Assembly (NCBI RefSeq): GCF_900109655.1
Contig: NZ_FOAT01000002.1
Span: 338,657-402,656, forward strand
Source of the DNA: Hominimerdicola alba
GTDB taxonomy: Bacteria > Bacillota > Clostridia > Oscillospirales > Ruminococcaceae
Direction of reading: 5' to 3'
DNA: 64,000 bases
The position numbers were made by a program, and so were the translations under genes. The notes below the pieces were generated by a model. The model worked only from the letters and a program-made list of their open reading frames with translations, made no database searches and had not been told where the DNA came from. Every line of letters starts with the position of its first letter. Position 1 is the first letter of the stretch. This document shows, piece after piece, positions 43,802-53,300 of the stretch.

Positions 43802-43846
43802 CATATACGTGACCGCAGGGATATGTACTGATAAGAAAGCGTAAAG
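43802..43846 (+). pseudogene. remnant of the 3' end of a paralogous membrane-protein gene
   Basis: The bases from 43802 encode HIRDRRDMY-stop and continue into an untranslated stretch that matches the end and 3' flank of the gene at 43864-44439 (HEIRDRKDIY-stop). The similarity covers about 45 bp including the bases after the stop codon, so a second copy seems to have been lost, leaving only its end. Confidence 0.65.
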
Positions 43847-43863
43847 GGCGCAGGAGAAAAATA

Positions 43864-44439
43864 ATGTCAATTTTTTTAAGACTTACAGATATTGCAGTAT
43901 TATTATTCGCGTTTATATTTCCGATAGTGAGATGGTTTAAAAAGCCTTTGGAAGAAAAAAGGCAGCTTAGTTTTGGAAATATTTTAAATATTACAGGAAA
44001 TATGTTTGAACCGTTAATAGCAATGCTTTTTCTGATAAATTCTCTTTTCAATGTGGGTCACGGCGAAAAGCTGTATACCGAGATGGCATATTCGGACGAC
44101 GGGATAGTTGGTGTAGTAATGGTCAGTATCGTGATTTTCCTTTTAACACTGATCATTGGTGTCGCAAACAGATATAAACCAAAGGACTATTTGAAAAAAG
44201 GTTTGCTCCACTGGCTGATAGGTCTGGCGATAACGGGTCAGCATATAATCTTGAATCTCACGATAAAGAAACATCCCGAAAAATTCATTAACTACGACGT
44301 ATACACAGTCAGTGAGATGAAGACAAAATGTGTGCCATGTGCGCTGATAGGATCTTCTATATCGCTTGCAGTGTGTATAGGTCTGTGCATACTTATATGG
44401 TATAGACATGAAATACGTGACCGCAAGGATATATACTGA
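43864..44439 (+). CDS. hypothetical four-helix membrane protein
   Basis: A 191-residue protein with about five hydrophobic segments (residues 7-24, 46-64, 81-102, 113-128, 158-180). Not recognised. Its DNA is visibly richer in A+T than the neighbouring trmFO and plsX genes, which suggests a separate origin. It stands right after a fossil of its own 3' end. RBS is weak (GCAGGAG). Confidence 0.6.
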   Translation: MSIFLRLTDIAVLLFAFIFPIVRWFKKPLEEKRQLSFGNILNITGNMFEPLIAMLFLINSLFNVGHGEKLYTEMAYSDDGIVGVVMVSIVIFLLTLIIGVANRYKPKDYLKKGLLHWLIGLAITGQHIILNLTIKKHPEKFINYDVYTVSEMKTKCVPCALIGSSISLAVCIGLCILIWYRHEIRDRKDIY

Positions 44440-44542
44440 CATAAGAAAACGTAAAGAAGATAAACACTTTTTGTGAAAGCAGGGAGTGATCCTGATGTAC
44501 ATTATCAGGGAAAAGAAAAACGGATTTTGATATGGAGAGAGT

Positions 44543-45226
44543 ATGAAGATAAAAACACTGGCGGCTGTGCTTGCACTGATGATGCTGGCAGGCTGCGGCA
44601 AGGCGGCAGAGGTCAATTCCGATGATAACAGCACTGCGGGGCTGAAAGTTGAAACTCCCGAACAGCTTGCTGAGGAGAAAGAGGTCTATGCCGATGACAC
44701 CTACGGCAACAGCCGCACTGCGGCATTTCTTGCGAAGATAGACAGCCACGACTTTGCCATAAAGCTGAAGTCTGAACGTTCAGGCGGCGGTGAGGTCATC
44801 GAAGAGGTGGAAGTCAGCGGGAATATACTGCATGACGTATACAAGAATACCGACGGCATTGTTACTGCCGAGCTTTATATAGTTGACGGCGGCATATGGT
44901 GCGTGACTAACGAGGGCAGCTCGAATGTCACCTATCAGGGCTTTGACAACGGCTACGACGACCATGTTAGAGAATGTGTTTTCCACTGCGTGACAATCGG
45001 AGATGCCGAAAAGTACGGCGGACGGACAGAAGGTTCTGTCGAGAAGATGCTCGGTAAGAGCGATGGTTCCGGATCATTGTTCACCTACGGTGATGACGGT
45101 GTCCTCAGAAGCTACGAGGGTAGCGGGGCACACTATGAGGTGCTGGAATTCAGAGAGGGCATAGGCGAACTGCAATTGCCCGAAAATGTTCGTTCAGCGA
45201 TAGAAAATAAGGATATTTACGGATAG
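44543..45226 (+). CDS. putative lipoprotein, paralogue 1 of 3
   Basis: A 227-residue predicted lipoprotein with lipobox LAGC (Cys near residue 18). Not recognised. It shares with the two following genes a pattern of SRTAAFLAKIDSHDFAIKL-like start, a beta-rich middle with NILHDVYKNTDG and IVDGGIWCV, and an end in ELQLPENV. The repeats of this scheme suggest secreted beta-sandwich proteins of one family. RBS GGAGAG. Confidence 0.72.
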   Translation: MKIKTLAAVLALMMLAGCGKAAEVNSDDNSTAGLKVETPEQLAEEKEVYADDTYGNSRTAAFLAKIDSHDFAIKLKSERSGGGEVIEEVEVSGNILHDVYKNTDGIVTAELYIVDGGIWCVTNEGSSNVTYQGFDNGYDDHVRECVFHCVTIGDAEKYGGRTEGSVEKMLGKSDGSGSLFTYGDDGVLRSYEGSGAHYEVLEFREGIGELQLPENVRSAIENKDIYG

Positions 45227-45235
45227 GAGATCTTT

Positions 45236-45979
45236 ATGGATAAGAAGATATTTATTACAATAGCAGCGGTCTGCATTATGCTGACAGGCTGCGGCAGTAA
45301 AAATGATACATCATCGGCTGATAACGATTCAAGAGTTGCAGGCGGGGCTGTTACAAAGGTGACTACTCAGGAAGAGGACACAGCAGCCGAGGAAAGCAAG
45401 ACTGAGGACAGCAAAGCTGAGGAAGAAGACAGCAAAGCCTCCGATGAGGGCGAAGCTCAGGGCCCCACAGGGGCAGACAGCTATGAGCACAGCCTCACAG
45501 CAGCCTTTGCAGATCAGCTGAACACCAGAAATTTCTCGGTGACTTATGCACAGAACGATATCGACAGCGGCGAGGGTATGCAGCTGCAGTATGAGGAGAC
45601 CTTAGAGGTCAACGGCACAGGCGGACACCAGACCATCATCAATGCAGACGGTTCCATAAACGAGGTCTACATCGTAGACGGTGCCTGCTATTCGGCTGAT
45701 GAAAACGGCGAGCTCCAGATAACTGCAATGGGAAATGTTATGGGTGATATATGCTCCATGGTATTTGGTTTCTCACCTGCAGAATCTGAATTCAAAGGCG
45801 CTGAAACATACAGCGACGGTACAGTTCAGGAAACTTTTGTCGATGAGACCAACGTGACTTTCGTATGCACATATGCTGACGGCAAACTGACATCCTGCGA
45901 TGGTGCAGGTTATCTGCGGGATTACAAGGGCTTCACAGAAGGCGGCGTTGACGAGATAAAACTGCCTGAGGGCAACTGA
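45236..45979 (+). CDS. putative lipoprotein, paralogue 2 of 3
   Basis: A 247-residue predicted lipoprotein with lipobox LTGC (Cys19) and a long Glu/Ser/Asp/Lys linker (to about residue 75) that spans the wall. Folded part: YEHSLTAAFADQLNTRNFSV, NADGSINEVYIVDGACYSA, then IKLPEGN at the C terminus. Same scheme as its neighbours, 9 bp after the first. Function unknown. Confidence 0.72.
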   Translation: MDKKIFITIAAVCIMLTGCGSKNDTSSADNDSRVAGGAVTKVTTQEEDTAAEESKTEDSKAEEEDSKASDEGEAQGPTGADSYEHSLTAAFADQLNTRNFSVTYAQNDIDSGEGMQLQYEETLEVNGTGGHQTIINADGSINEVYIVDGACYSADENGELQITAMGNVMGDICSMVFGFSPAESEFKGAETYSDGTVQETFVDETNVTFVCTYADGKLTSCDGAGYLRDYKGFTEGGVDEIKLPEGN

Positions 45980-45987
45980 CGGACATA

Positions 45988-46704
45988 ATGAGAAGAGTTT
46001 TGATATATCTGACCGCAGTTGTGATATGTTTGGCATTATCGGGCTGCGAAAAAAACAGCAATGATGAGAATGTTTCCTCAGCCATCGGTGACAGTGATAC
46101 TGTGACAATGGAGACTGCTGACTGCTATGAGGACAGCCTGACAAAAGCCTTTACCGAAAAGCTGGAGGGCGAAAAGCTCACGATAGATGTAACTGTTACC
46201 ATTGACTATGAAAATGAGAAAATAGGCGAAGACAGGATGTCACGAGTGCTTGAAGTTAACGGAGAAAACAGACATCTTGTTGTAGGTCTTGAAAGCGGCG
46301 ATATTGAATTCTATCAGACTGAAGGCAAAACATGGGTAGTCTATCCCGAAAAAAAGGAGATAAAGCCTCTGAACAGCAACGGCTTTTTCGGAGCAAACAA
46401 TGCAGAAACTGTTCTGGGAAATGTGCCCGAAAGCGGGGACTTCGTTTCGGCGGAAAATTTTTCAGACGGGAACATTCGGGAAATATTTGATATTGACGGG
46501 ATCAGGACAGTTTTTACTTATGATGAAAAAACAGGCGGACTTACAGACATAGAATATGAAACAGATTCTATACCCGGTGACAATAAAGCCGTGATAAATG
46601 TAGCTGTGAACAGCTTTGCAGAGGACTGCGGTGAGATAAAATTACCAGAGGGGTATACGATGACAGAATGGTATGGCTCGGCTGTATCACAGACAGGGAG
46701 GTAA
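45988..46704 (+). CDS. putative lipoprotein, paralogue 3 of 3
   Basis: A 238-residue predicted lipoprotein with lipobox LSGC (Cys near 19). YEDSLTKAFTEKLEGEKLTI, FYQTEGKTWVVYPEKK and EIKLPEGYTM follow the shared plan, with a short extra tail. It starts 8 bp after paralogue 2 and ends 4 bp before plsX, so the three genes feed transcription into plsX-rnc. Confidence 0.72.
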   Translation: MRRVLIYLTAVVICLALSGCEKNSNDENVSSAIGDSDTVTMETADCYEDSLTKAFTEKLEGEKLTIDVTVTIDYENEKIGEDRMSRVLEVNGENRHLVVGLESGDIEFYQTEGKTWVVYPEKKEIKPLNSNGFFGANNAETVLGNVPESGDFVSAENFSDGNIREIFDIDGIRTVFTYDEKTGGLTDIEYETDSIPGDNKAVINVAVNSFAEDCGEIKLPEGYTMTEWYGSAVSQTGR

Positions 46705-46708
46705 AACA

Positions 46709-47713
46709 ATGAACATAGTAATGGACGCATTCGGCGGCGATAATGCACCGCTGGAAGTTATAAAGGGCGCAGTTGACGCTCACAGGGATTTCGGTGTTGA
46801 TATCACTCTGGTGGGCGATGAGAAGAAGATAAAGGACTGTGCGGCTAAGAACAGCCTTGATATATCGGCACTGAAAATACGCCATGCCGATACCGTTATA
46901 GAGATATGCGAAGAACCTACCGAGGTCATCAAGGGCAAAAAGGACTGCTCGATGGCTGTGGGTATGCAGCTGCTTGCTGAGGGCGAGGGCGACGCTTTCG
47001 TATCCGCAGGCTCAACAGGTGCGCTGGTAGTGGGTGCTACTTTCATCGTAAAGAGGATAAAGGGCATCAAGCGTCCCGCGCTGGCGACTATACTGCCTAC
47101 CGCAGGCAAGCCTACCATGCTTCTGGACAGCGGCGCAAATGCAGACTGCCGTCCCGAGATGCTGGTACAGTTCGGCATAATGGGCAGTGCTTACATGAAT
47201 AAGATACTGGGCGTGGATAAGCCCAGAGTAGCTCTGGCAAATATCGGCGCTGAGGAATCCAAGGGCAGAGAGCTTGAACTGGAGACCTACAAACAGCTGA
47301 AAACAGCTCCCGTGAATTTTGTGGGTAATATCGAAGCAAGACAGCTCCCTCTGGGCGACTGCGATGTATGCGTGGCTGACGGCTTCTGCGGAAACCTTAT
47401 GCTGAAACTCTACGAGGGCATGGGCAAGTTCTTTGCGGGCGAGCTTAAAGGCATATTCAAGAGCAGTGCAAAGAGCAAGCTTGCGGCTGTTATGGTAATG
47501 AAAGATATCAACAATTTCAAGAAGAAGATAGATTATTCGGAGTACGGCGGAGCACCCCTGCTGGGTACTGCAAAGCCTGTTATAAAAGCCCACGGAAGTT
47601 CGGATGCAAAGGCATTCTATAATGCAGTAAGGCAGGCGAAACAGTTTACCGAGACAGGTGTTATCGATACGATAACAGACGCACTCGCGCAGATGAAGAA
47701 GGTGCAGGAATAA
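46709..47713 (+). CDS. plsX: phosphate acyltransferase
   Basis: A 334-residue enzyme that turns acyl-ACP into acyl-phosphate, the donor for PlsY in phospholipid synthesis. MNIVMDAFGGDNAPLEVIKG, FVSAGSTGALVVGATF, LLDSGANADCRPEM and NIEARQLPLGDCDV are family sequences. The start at 46709 follows GGGAGG. It overlaps rnc by one base (TAATG). The usual fab and acpP genes between plsX and rnc are absent. Confidence 0.95.
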   Translation: MNIVMDAFGGDNAPLEVIKGAVDAHRDFGVDITLVGDEKKIKDCAAKNSLDISALKIRHADTVIEICEEPTEVIKGKKDCSMAVGMQLLAEGEGDAFVSAGSTGALVVGATFIVKRIKGIKRPALATILPTAGKPTMLLDSGANADCRPEMLVQFGIMGSAYMNKILGVDKPRVALANIGAEESKGRELELETYKQLKTAPVNFVGNIEARQLPLGDCDVCVADGFCGNLMLKLYEGMGKFFAGELKGIFKSSAKSKLAAVMVMKDINNFKKKIDYSEYGGAPLLGTAKPVIKAHGSSDAKAFYNAVRQAKQFTETGVIDTITDALAQMKKVQE

Positions 47714-48411
47714 TGGACGAGCAAAAGAGCCTTGAAGTATTTCAGAAGAAAATAGGCTACCGATTCAAGAATGACAAGCTGCTTTATGAAGCATTGTCAC
47801 ATTCCAGCTTTGCCAACGAGAACAAAAAACAGCGCCACAGCAACGAGCGCCTTGAATTTCTGGGAGATTCGGTGCTTTCCATAGTGGTATCTGATTACAT
47901 CTTCGAGCATTTCAAGCATTTGCCCGAGGGTGAGCTGACAAAGCTGAGAGCATCGCTGGTATGTGAGAAAGCACTGTTTGAGTTCTCCCATAAGATAGAG
48001 CTTGGAAAGTTCATCTTTCTCGGCAAGGGCGAGGAGCTTACAGGGGGCAGAGAGCGTGCTTCGATAGTATCGGATGCGATGGAAGCAGTTATCGCTGCCA
48101 TATATCTTGACGGCGGCATAGAAGCGGCAAGAAAGCACATAATGAACTTTCTGCCAAAGGATATCAGCCCTGCGCACACGGACACATTCCATGATTACAA
48201 GACCGTATTGCAGGAGATAATCCAGCGCAATCCCGAAGAAAAGGTTGAGTACTTTTTAAAGGGCGAGGACGGTCCCGACCATGACAAGAGATTCACTGTG
48301 CAGGTGAAGCTGAACAACAATGTGATAGGTGAGGGCATAGGCAGGTCGAAGAAGAATGCCGAGCAGAATGCGGCGAAAGAAGCTTTGGCACTTATGGGAA
48401 TCAAGATCTGA
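47713..48411 (+). CDS. rnc: ribonuclease III
   Basis: A 232-residue double-strand-specific endoribonuclease for rRNA and mRNA processing. RNase III domain (SHSSFANE, NERLEFLGDSVLSIVVSDY, with the catalytic ELTKLRASLV and SDAMEAVIAAIYLD segments) and a C-terminal dsRNA-binding domain (DYKTVLQEIIQRN ... KKNAEQNAAKEALALMG). Coupled to plsX. An AT-rich repeat and a dispersed element follow. Confidence 0.96.
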   Translation: MDEQKSLEVFQKKIGYRFKNDKLLYEALSHSSFANENKKQRHSNERLEFLGDSVLSIVVSDYIFEHFKHLPEGELTKLRASLVCEKALFEFSHKIELGKFIFLGKGEELTGGRERASIVSDAMEAVIAAIYLDGGIEAARKHIMNFLPKDISPAHTDTFHDYKTVLQEIIQRNPEEKVEYFLKGEDGPDHDKRFTVQVKLNNNVIGEGIGRSKKNAEQNAAKEALALMGIKI

Positions 48412-48414
48412 TCT

Positions 48415-48447
48415 AATTCATAATTCATAATTCACAATTCATAATTG
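48415..48447. repeat. AT-rich ATTCATAATT repeat
   Basis: Four near-identical ATTCATAATT / ATTCACAATT units right after the rnc stop, like those at 35791-35815. Confidence 0.65.
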
Positions 48448-48548
48448 TGGGTGAGGGCGGTGAGTACGCTGTGCTTAGGATAGCATGGCGGTGAGCGCTG
48501 GAAACTTTGACGCAGACTGAGCTTGATAAGCACAACAAAGAAGTGGGC

Positions 48549-48845
48549 GAAGAGAGCTTTGGGTCAAGCCTTTCGCGAAAGGCTTGCGGGAGTTTGAGGG
48601 CAGAGCCCTCAATCACCAAGGCGCAAAGCCAAATGCATAGCGAACTATAAGAGCATAGCAAACTACTGACCAATAAAGGCGCGGGCGGTCACAAAAAATA
48701 CCGCGTCTGCAAAAGCATGATATCCGCACAAACTACCTGCGTGAATGACCGCACGCGCCCGCCATCGGACAGCGATAGCGTTTCCGATGGCTCGACCCGT
48801 AAGGGGCGACCCCCTGTACATCGCAGTATGTTCGTGAAAGCGCAC
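48549..48845 (+). repeat. dispersed palindromic repeat, copy 3 (diverged)
   Basis: Same orientation as copy 2. It keeps AAGCCTTTCGCGAAAGGCTT, TTGAGGGC-aga-GCCCTCAA (48594-48612), GCCATCGGA / TCCGATGGC (48761-48791) and the GGGGCGAC block, but lacks the parS-like palindrome and has a different middle. Substitutions in the arms are again compensated. Confidence 0.7.
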
Positions 48846-48899
48846 CGCAGTCCCTAAGATCAAGAACCCCAAATAATCCAACAGAAAAGAGGCGCACAA

Positions 48900-49913
48900 A
48901 TGCACAGCAACATATCAATATTCGTACCCCACGTGGGGTGTCCGCATAAGTGCGCATTCTGTGACCAGAGGACTATCACCGGTGAGCAGAAACTCCCCCA
49001 TAAAGAGGACGTTGAACGCGCCTGTTTGCAGGCTCTGGAAGAGGTAAGCGATATCACCGATACTGAGATAGCATTCTTCGGCGGAAGCTTTACGGCTATA
49101 CCCAGAGATTATATGCTCGAACTGCTGACAGCGGCGTATAAGTTCGCTGGCGAAGGCAAATTCAAAGGAATAAGGCTTTCGACCCGCCCCGATTATATCA
49201 ACAGCGAGATACTCGATATCCTTAAACAGTACGGCGTTACTGCTATCGAACTGGGCGCACAGTCAATGTCCGATGAAGTTCTGGAAGCCAACGAGAGAGG
49301 TCATACCGCCGAGGACGTAAGGCAGGCAAGCAAGCTTATCCGTGAATACGGCTTTGAACTGGGCTTGCAGATGATGGTGGGGCTCTATAAAAGCGGTCAT
49401 CAGCAGGAGGACGAGACTTTTAACGAGATAATGGCTATCCATCCCGATACCGTCAGGATATATCCTGTGGTGATACTGAAACACACCCGCCTTGCGGAAC
49501 TTCTGGCGAGCGGTGAGTATAAGCCCATGAGCTTCGATGAAGTGCTTTCCCTTTCAACAAGGGCGCTGGGTGCTTTCACGGAAGCAGGCATAAAAGTGAT
49601 AAAGTGCGGTCTCCATGCCAGCGAGTTCGTTGAAAAGGACATGGTGGGAGGATTTTACCACCCCGCTTTCAGGGAACTCTGCGAGGGCATGATTTACAGG
49701 CAGGCAATCGAAAAAGCTCTAGGTGATGCCCCTGAAAATGGTACTTACACATTTATCATCGGCAAGGGCTGTATCAGCAAGGCTGTGGGTCACAAGCGGG
49801 CTAACAGAGAGTATTTTGAAAAGTCAGGTCTGCGGATAAAGTTCACAGAGGACAATGATATACCGCTTTATGAAGTCAGGCTGATAAAATCCGAGGGTTC
49901 GGAAAATGTATGA
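48900..49913 (+). CDS. radical SAM protein (Elp3-like)
   Basis: A 337-residue radical SAM enzyme. The [4Fe-4S] motif is C-x3-C-x2-C in HVGCPHKCAFCDQRT; FFGGSFTAIP, STRPDYIN and VTAIELGAQSMSDEVL follow the oxygen-independent coproporphyrinogen oxidase/Elp3-like family. No acetyltransferase domain is present, and heme synthesis has no local support. In clostridia it often lies between rnc and smc, as here. Substrate unknown. Confidence 0.85.
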   Translation: MHSNISIFVPHVGCPHKCAFCDQRTITGEQKLPHKEDVERACLQALEEVSDITDTEIAFFGGSFTAIPRDYMLELLTAAYKFAGEGKFKGIRLSTRPDYINSEILDILKQYGVTAIELGAQSMSDEVLEANERGHTAEDVRQASKLIREYGFELGLQMMVGLYKSGHQQEDETFNEIMAIHPDTVRIYPVVILKHTRLAELLASGEYKPMSFDEVLSLSTRALGAFTEAGIKVIKCGLHASEFVEKDMVGGFYHPAFRELCEGMIYRQAIEKALGDAPENGTYTFIIGKGCISKAVGHKRANREYFEKSGLRIKFTEDNDIPLYEVRLIKSEGSENV

Positions 49914-50334
49914 AGAACTGATAAAGGATATACTTTACGAAACCTTGCTGACTATCCTTATGGTGCGGAATATCTTCATGCTGAGAAAAGCGCGGGCATT
50001 ACGGCGTGATGTTAAGGCGGGCAAGACTGAAAAGGTCAAAGCTAGGATAACGCTGGTAAGATTCTCGGTCGAACCGCGTGGCAGAATGGCACGGGGAGAG
50101 TATGAGAAGGACGGCAGGAAGATAAAGTGCAGTATGATATGCGCCTGCTCGATGCACTATATCCACCGAAAGGACGAGATAGAGGTCATAATCGGGGAAA
50201 GCGACGGACGCTTTTTCGCACTGGATGAACAGCAAACAAAGAACGCTGTGATCACATGGTGGGTGTTAACTTTTCTTCCGGGAGTGTATGTGCTGATATT
50301 TTTGGTGGATATAATATATCAGATAACAAAGTAA
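49906..50334 (+). CDS. hypothetical membrane-associated protein
   Basis: A 142-residue protein not recognised. A hydrophobic N terminus (YETLLTILMVRNIFML), a basic middle domain (RRDVKAGKTEKVKARITLVRF), and a C-terminal transmembrane helix (TWWVLTFLPGVYVLIFLVDII). Overlaps the radical SAM gene by 8 bp and precedes smc by 22 bp. Confidence 0.65.
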   Translation: MYEELIKDILYETLLTILMVRNIFMLRKARALRRDVKAGKTEKVKARITLVRFSVEPRGRMARGEYEKDGRKIKCSMICACSMHYIHRKDEIEVIIGESDGRFFALDEQQTKNAVITWWVLTFLPGVYVLIFLVDIIYQITK

Positions 50335-50356
50335 TTACGAAAGGCGGTGAAAAATA

Positions 50357-53300
50357 ATGTATCTGCGCGGACTGGAATTGCAGGGATTCAAATCCTTCCC
50401 CGATAAGACGGTGCTGACCTTCGGCAAGGGCATAACTGCCGTGGTGGGACCAAACGGTTCGGGAAAAAGCAATATCTCCGATGCTATGCGCTGGGTAATG
50501 GGCGAGCAGTCGTCTAAAGCGCTTCGCGGCGAGAAGATGGCAGGCGTTATTTTCCACGGCTGTGCCACAAGGAAGGAGTCGCCTTTTGCACAGGTGACCC
50601 TTACCATAGATAACGAGGACGGAGCTCTCGGTGTTGACAGCGAGATGGTGTCGGTGACGAGAAAGCTCTATAAAAACGGCGACAGCGAATATCTTATAAA
50701 CGGCAGCCCTGTTCGTCTTAAAGACGTAAACGAGCTGTTCATGGATACGGGTCTGGGTAAGGACGGCTATTCAATAGTCGGTCAGGGACGTATCGCGGAT
50801 ATCGTCAACGGCAAGGGCAGCGACAGGAGAGAGATCTTTGAGGAAGCTGCGGGCGTGGCGAAATTCCGTTATAAAAAGCAGGAGGCAGAGCGCAAGCTTA
50901 TCGATGCGGAGGACAATATTTCCCGCCTTAACGATATCATTGCAGAGCTTGAAGCGCGTATCGGACCTCTTGAAAAGCAGTGCGAAAAGGCTAAGAAGTT
51001 CAAGGTTCTGGACGATGAAAAGACCACACTGGAAGTATCGGTTTGGGTTACAAAGCTGGAACAGTACCGCACTAAACTGGCTGAAAATGAAGAGCGCATC
51101 GCCCTGCTGAAAGAGCAGTATGAAACTCTGAGTGCCGAGCTGGCTGAAGCCGAGGCTCAGATAGAAAAAGACCTGCGCAGCAGCGCGGAATGTGCGGCTG
51201 ATGCTGACGATATCTCCGAGAAGATACACGAGGCAGAGCTTTCCGCAAGGGGCGGCGAAGCTGATATAGCTGTATGCGAGAACGACATAGCTCATATTGA
51301 GGAAAATATTTCAAGGCTGAAAGAGCAGATAGAAAACTCCCGTGCTGATAAATACTTTCTTGAATCGGAGCTTAAACAGCGCAGGGAAGAACTGGATTCT
51401 CTGGGCAAAAAGCAGACGGAAGCCGCAGAAGCAGTGGCAGAAAAGGAAAAGGAATTCGACAGACTGCTGACCGAAGCCGACGAATCGGATAAGGCGGTAA
51501 GCGAGGTGAATTCTGCCATAAGCGCGGCTTATCTGGAAAAATCAAGGCTTAGCTTCACGGCTGAGAGCCTGAAAAACACCATACAGGAAACTGCCGAAAG
51601 ACTGGCAGAGCTTGCTGAGGACAACGCGGAAACTGTCAGAAACAAGGAACTTGCTGACAAGGAACTTGCCAAGCTCAGAAAACAGCATACAGAAAAGCAG
51701 GACGCAAAGAACGAAAAGGAAAACGTTCTGGGCGGCATGACGAAACTGCTGGATAAGAGGAAAGAAAAGCTGGATACCGCTGTCAGCACCTTTGCGCAGG
51801 CGGACAGCAGACTGACCGAGATAAACAGCAGACTTAATATACTCAAAGACCTGGAACGCTCCATGGAAGGCTTCGGGTATGCGGTAAAACACATAATGAA
51901 CGCGGTGAAGCAGGGTCGCATAAGCGGTGTCTGCGGAACTGTGGCACAGCTTGTGGGCGTAAAGAGCGAGTACTCAGTTGCGGTGGAAACTGCACTTGGC
52001 GGTGCGTTACAGAATATCGTTGTTGAAAACGAAGATTCTGCAAAGCGCGGTATACGTCTGCTGAAAGAAAGCAAGGCGGGCAGAGCGACTTTCCTGCCTA
52101 TAACCTCGGTAAAGGGTACACGCCTTGAAAATGACAGGCTGGAAAACGAGGACGGTTTCGTGGCGCTGGGCTGTGATATCGTCACCTACGACAAAAAGTA
52201 CGAGGGCATAGTCCGCAGTCTGCTGGGCAGGATATGCATAGCCGAAGATATCGATTCGGCTTCGCGTATCGCAAAAGCCTACGGATACAAGTTCCGCATA
52301 GTAACGCTGGACGGTCAGGTGGTAAACGCAGGCGGTTCGTACACGGGCGGCAGTGTATCAAAAAGCACGGGAATACTCACCCGTAAGAACGAGATAAACG
52401 ACCTTGAATCTAAGCGCGGCAAGCTTGAAGCAGAGCGTTCTGCGGCGGCTGAGGAAAAAGAAAAGCTGACAAACGAAGTTCACAAGATGGCGGCGGATAT
52501 CGAGGGCGCAAAGGAACAGTTGACTGTCCTGAACGGCGACTGTATCCGTATTGAAGCCGAGATAAAGCGTGTCAGCGGGCTGGCTGAGAGCTATGAAAAG
52601 ATACTCTCCGACAGCGGTGAGGAAGAAAAGAAACTCCGCGAAAAGGGCGAACAGGCTGACAAGGAGCTTGACAAGACACTGAAAGACACCGCCGAGGTGG
52701 ATAAGAAGATATTTGAAAAGGAAGCCGAGCTGGCAGGTTCTCAGGAGGAGCAGGAAAAGCTGAAATCCCGAAGGAATGAGATAAGCGGCGAGCTTTCGGA
52801 ACTGCGCGTAAAGGGCGCGGAGCTCTCAAAGGATATCGAGACCTGCAAGGAATCTATAGCGAGCCTTGAAAAGACCATCACCGACCGCGACAGCGACGGC
52901 GGCAAGCTGGCTCTTGAGATAGAGAGCGAAAAGGAAAAGATAAAGGGCAAGAATACCGATATCGAAGCCATAAAGCAGAAGATAAAGGACAGCGAAGCCC
53001 TTGCGGTAAAGCTTAAAGACGATATGGAAGAAGCCCGCAGAAAACAGCGGGAGTATTCCGACAGCGCCGAAAAGCTCAGGTCTTCACAGAAGAACAAGCT
53101 GGAAGAAAAGGAAACCCTTGCGGCACAGCTTAGCCGCGGTGAGGAGCGTAAAAATGCCATCACGGCAGACTTCGACAAGCTGGTGAACAAGCTGTGGGAC
53201 GAGTACGAACTCACCCGAAGCACAGCCGCAGAAAAGGCACAGCCTGTTGAGGATATGACAGAAGCCGAGAAGCATCTGACAGAGCTGAAAAACAAGATAC

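Noticed and set aside
48930-48945. CCCCACGTGGGG as a third parS-like palindrome
   Set aside because: It lies in the radical SAM coding sequence, encodes conserved residues (VPHVG) and lacks the outer TGTT/AACA bases of parS.
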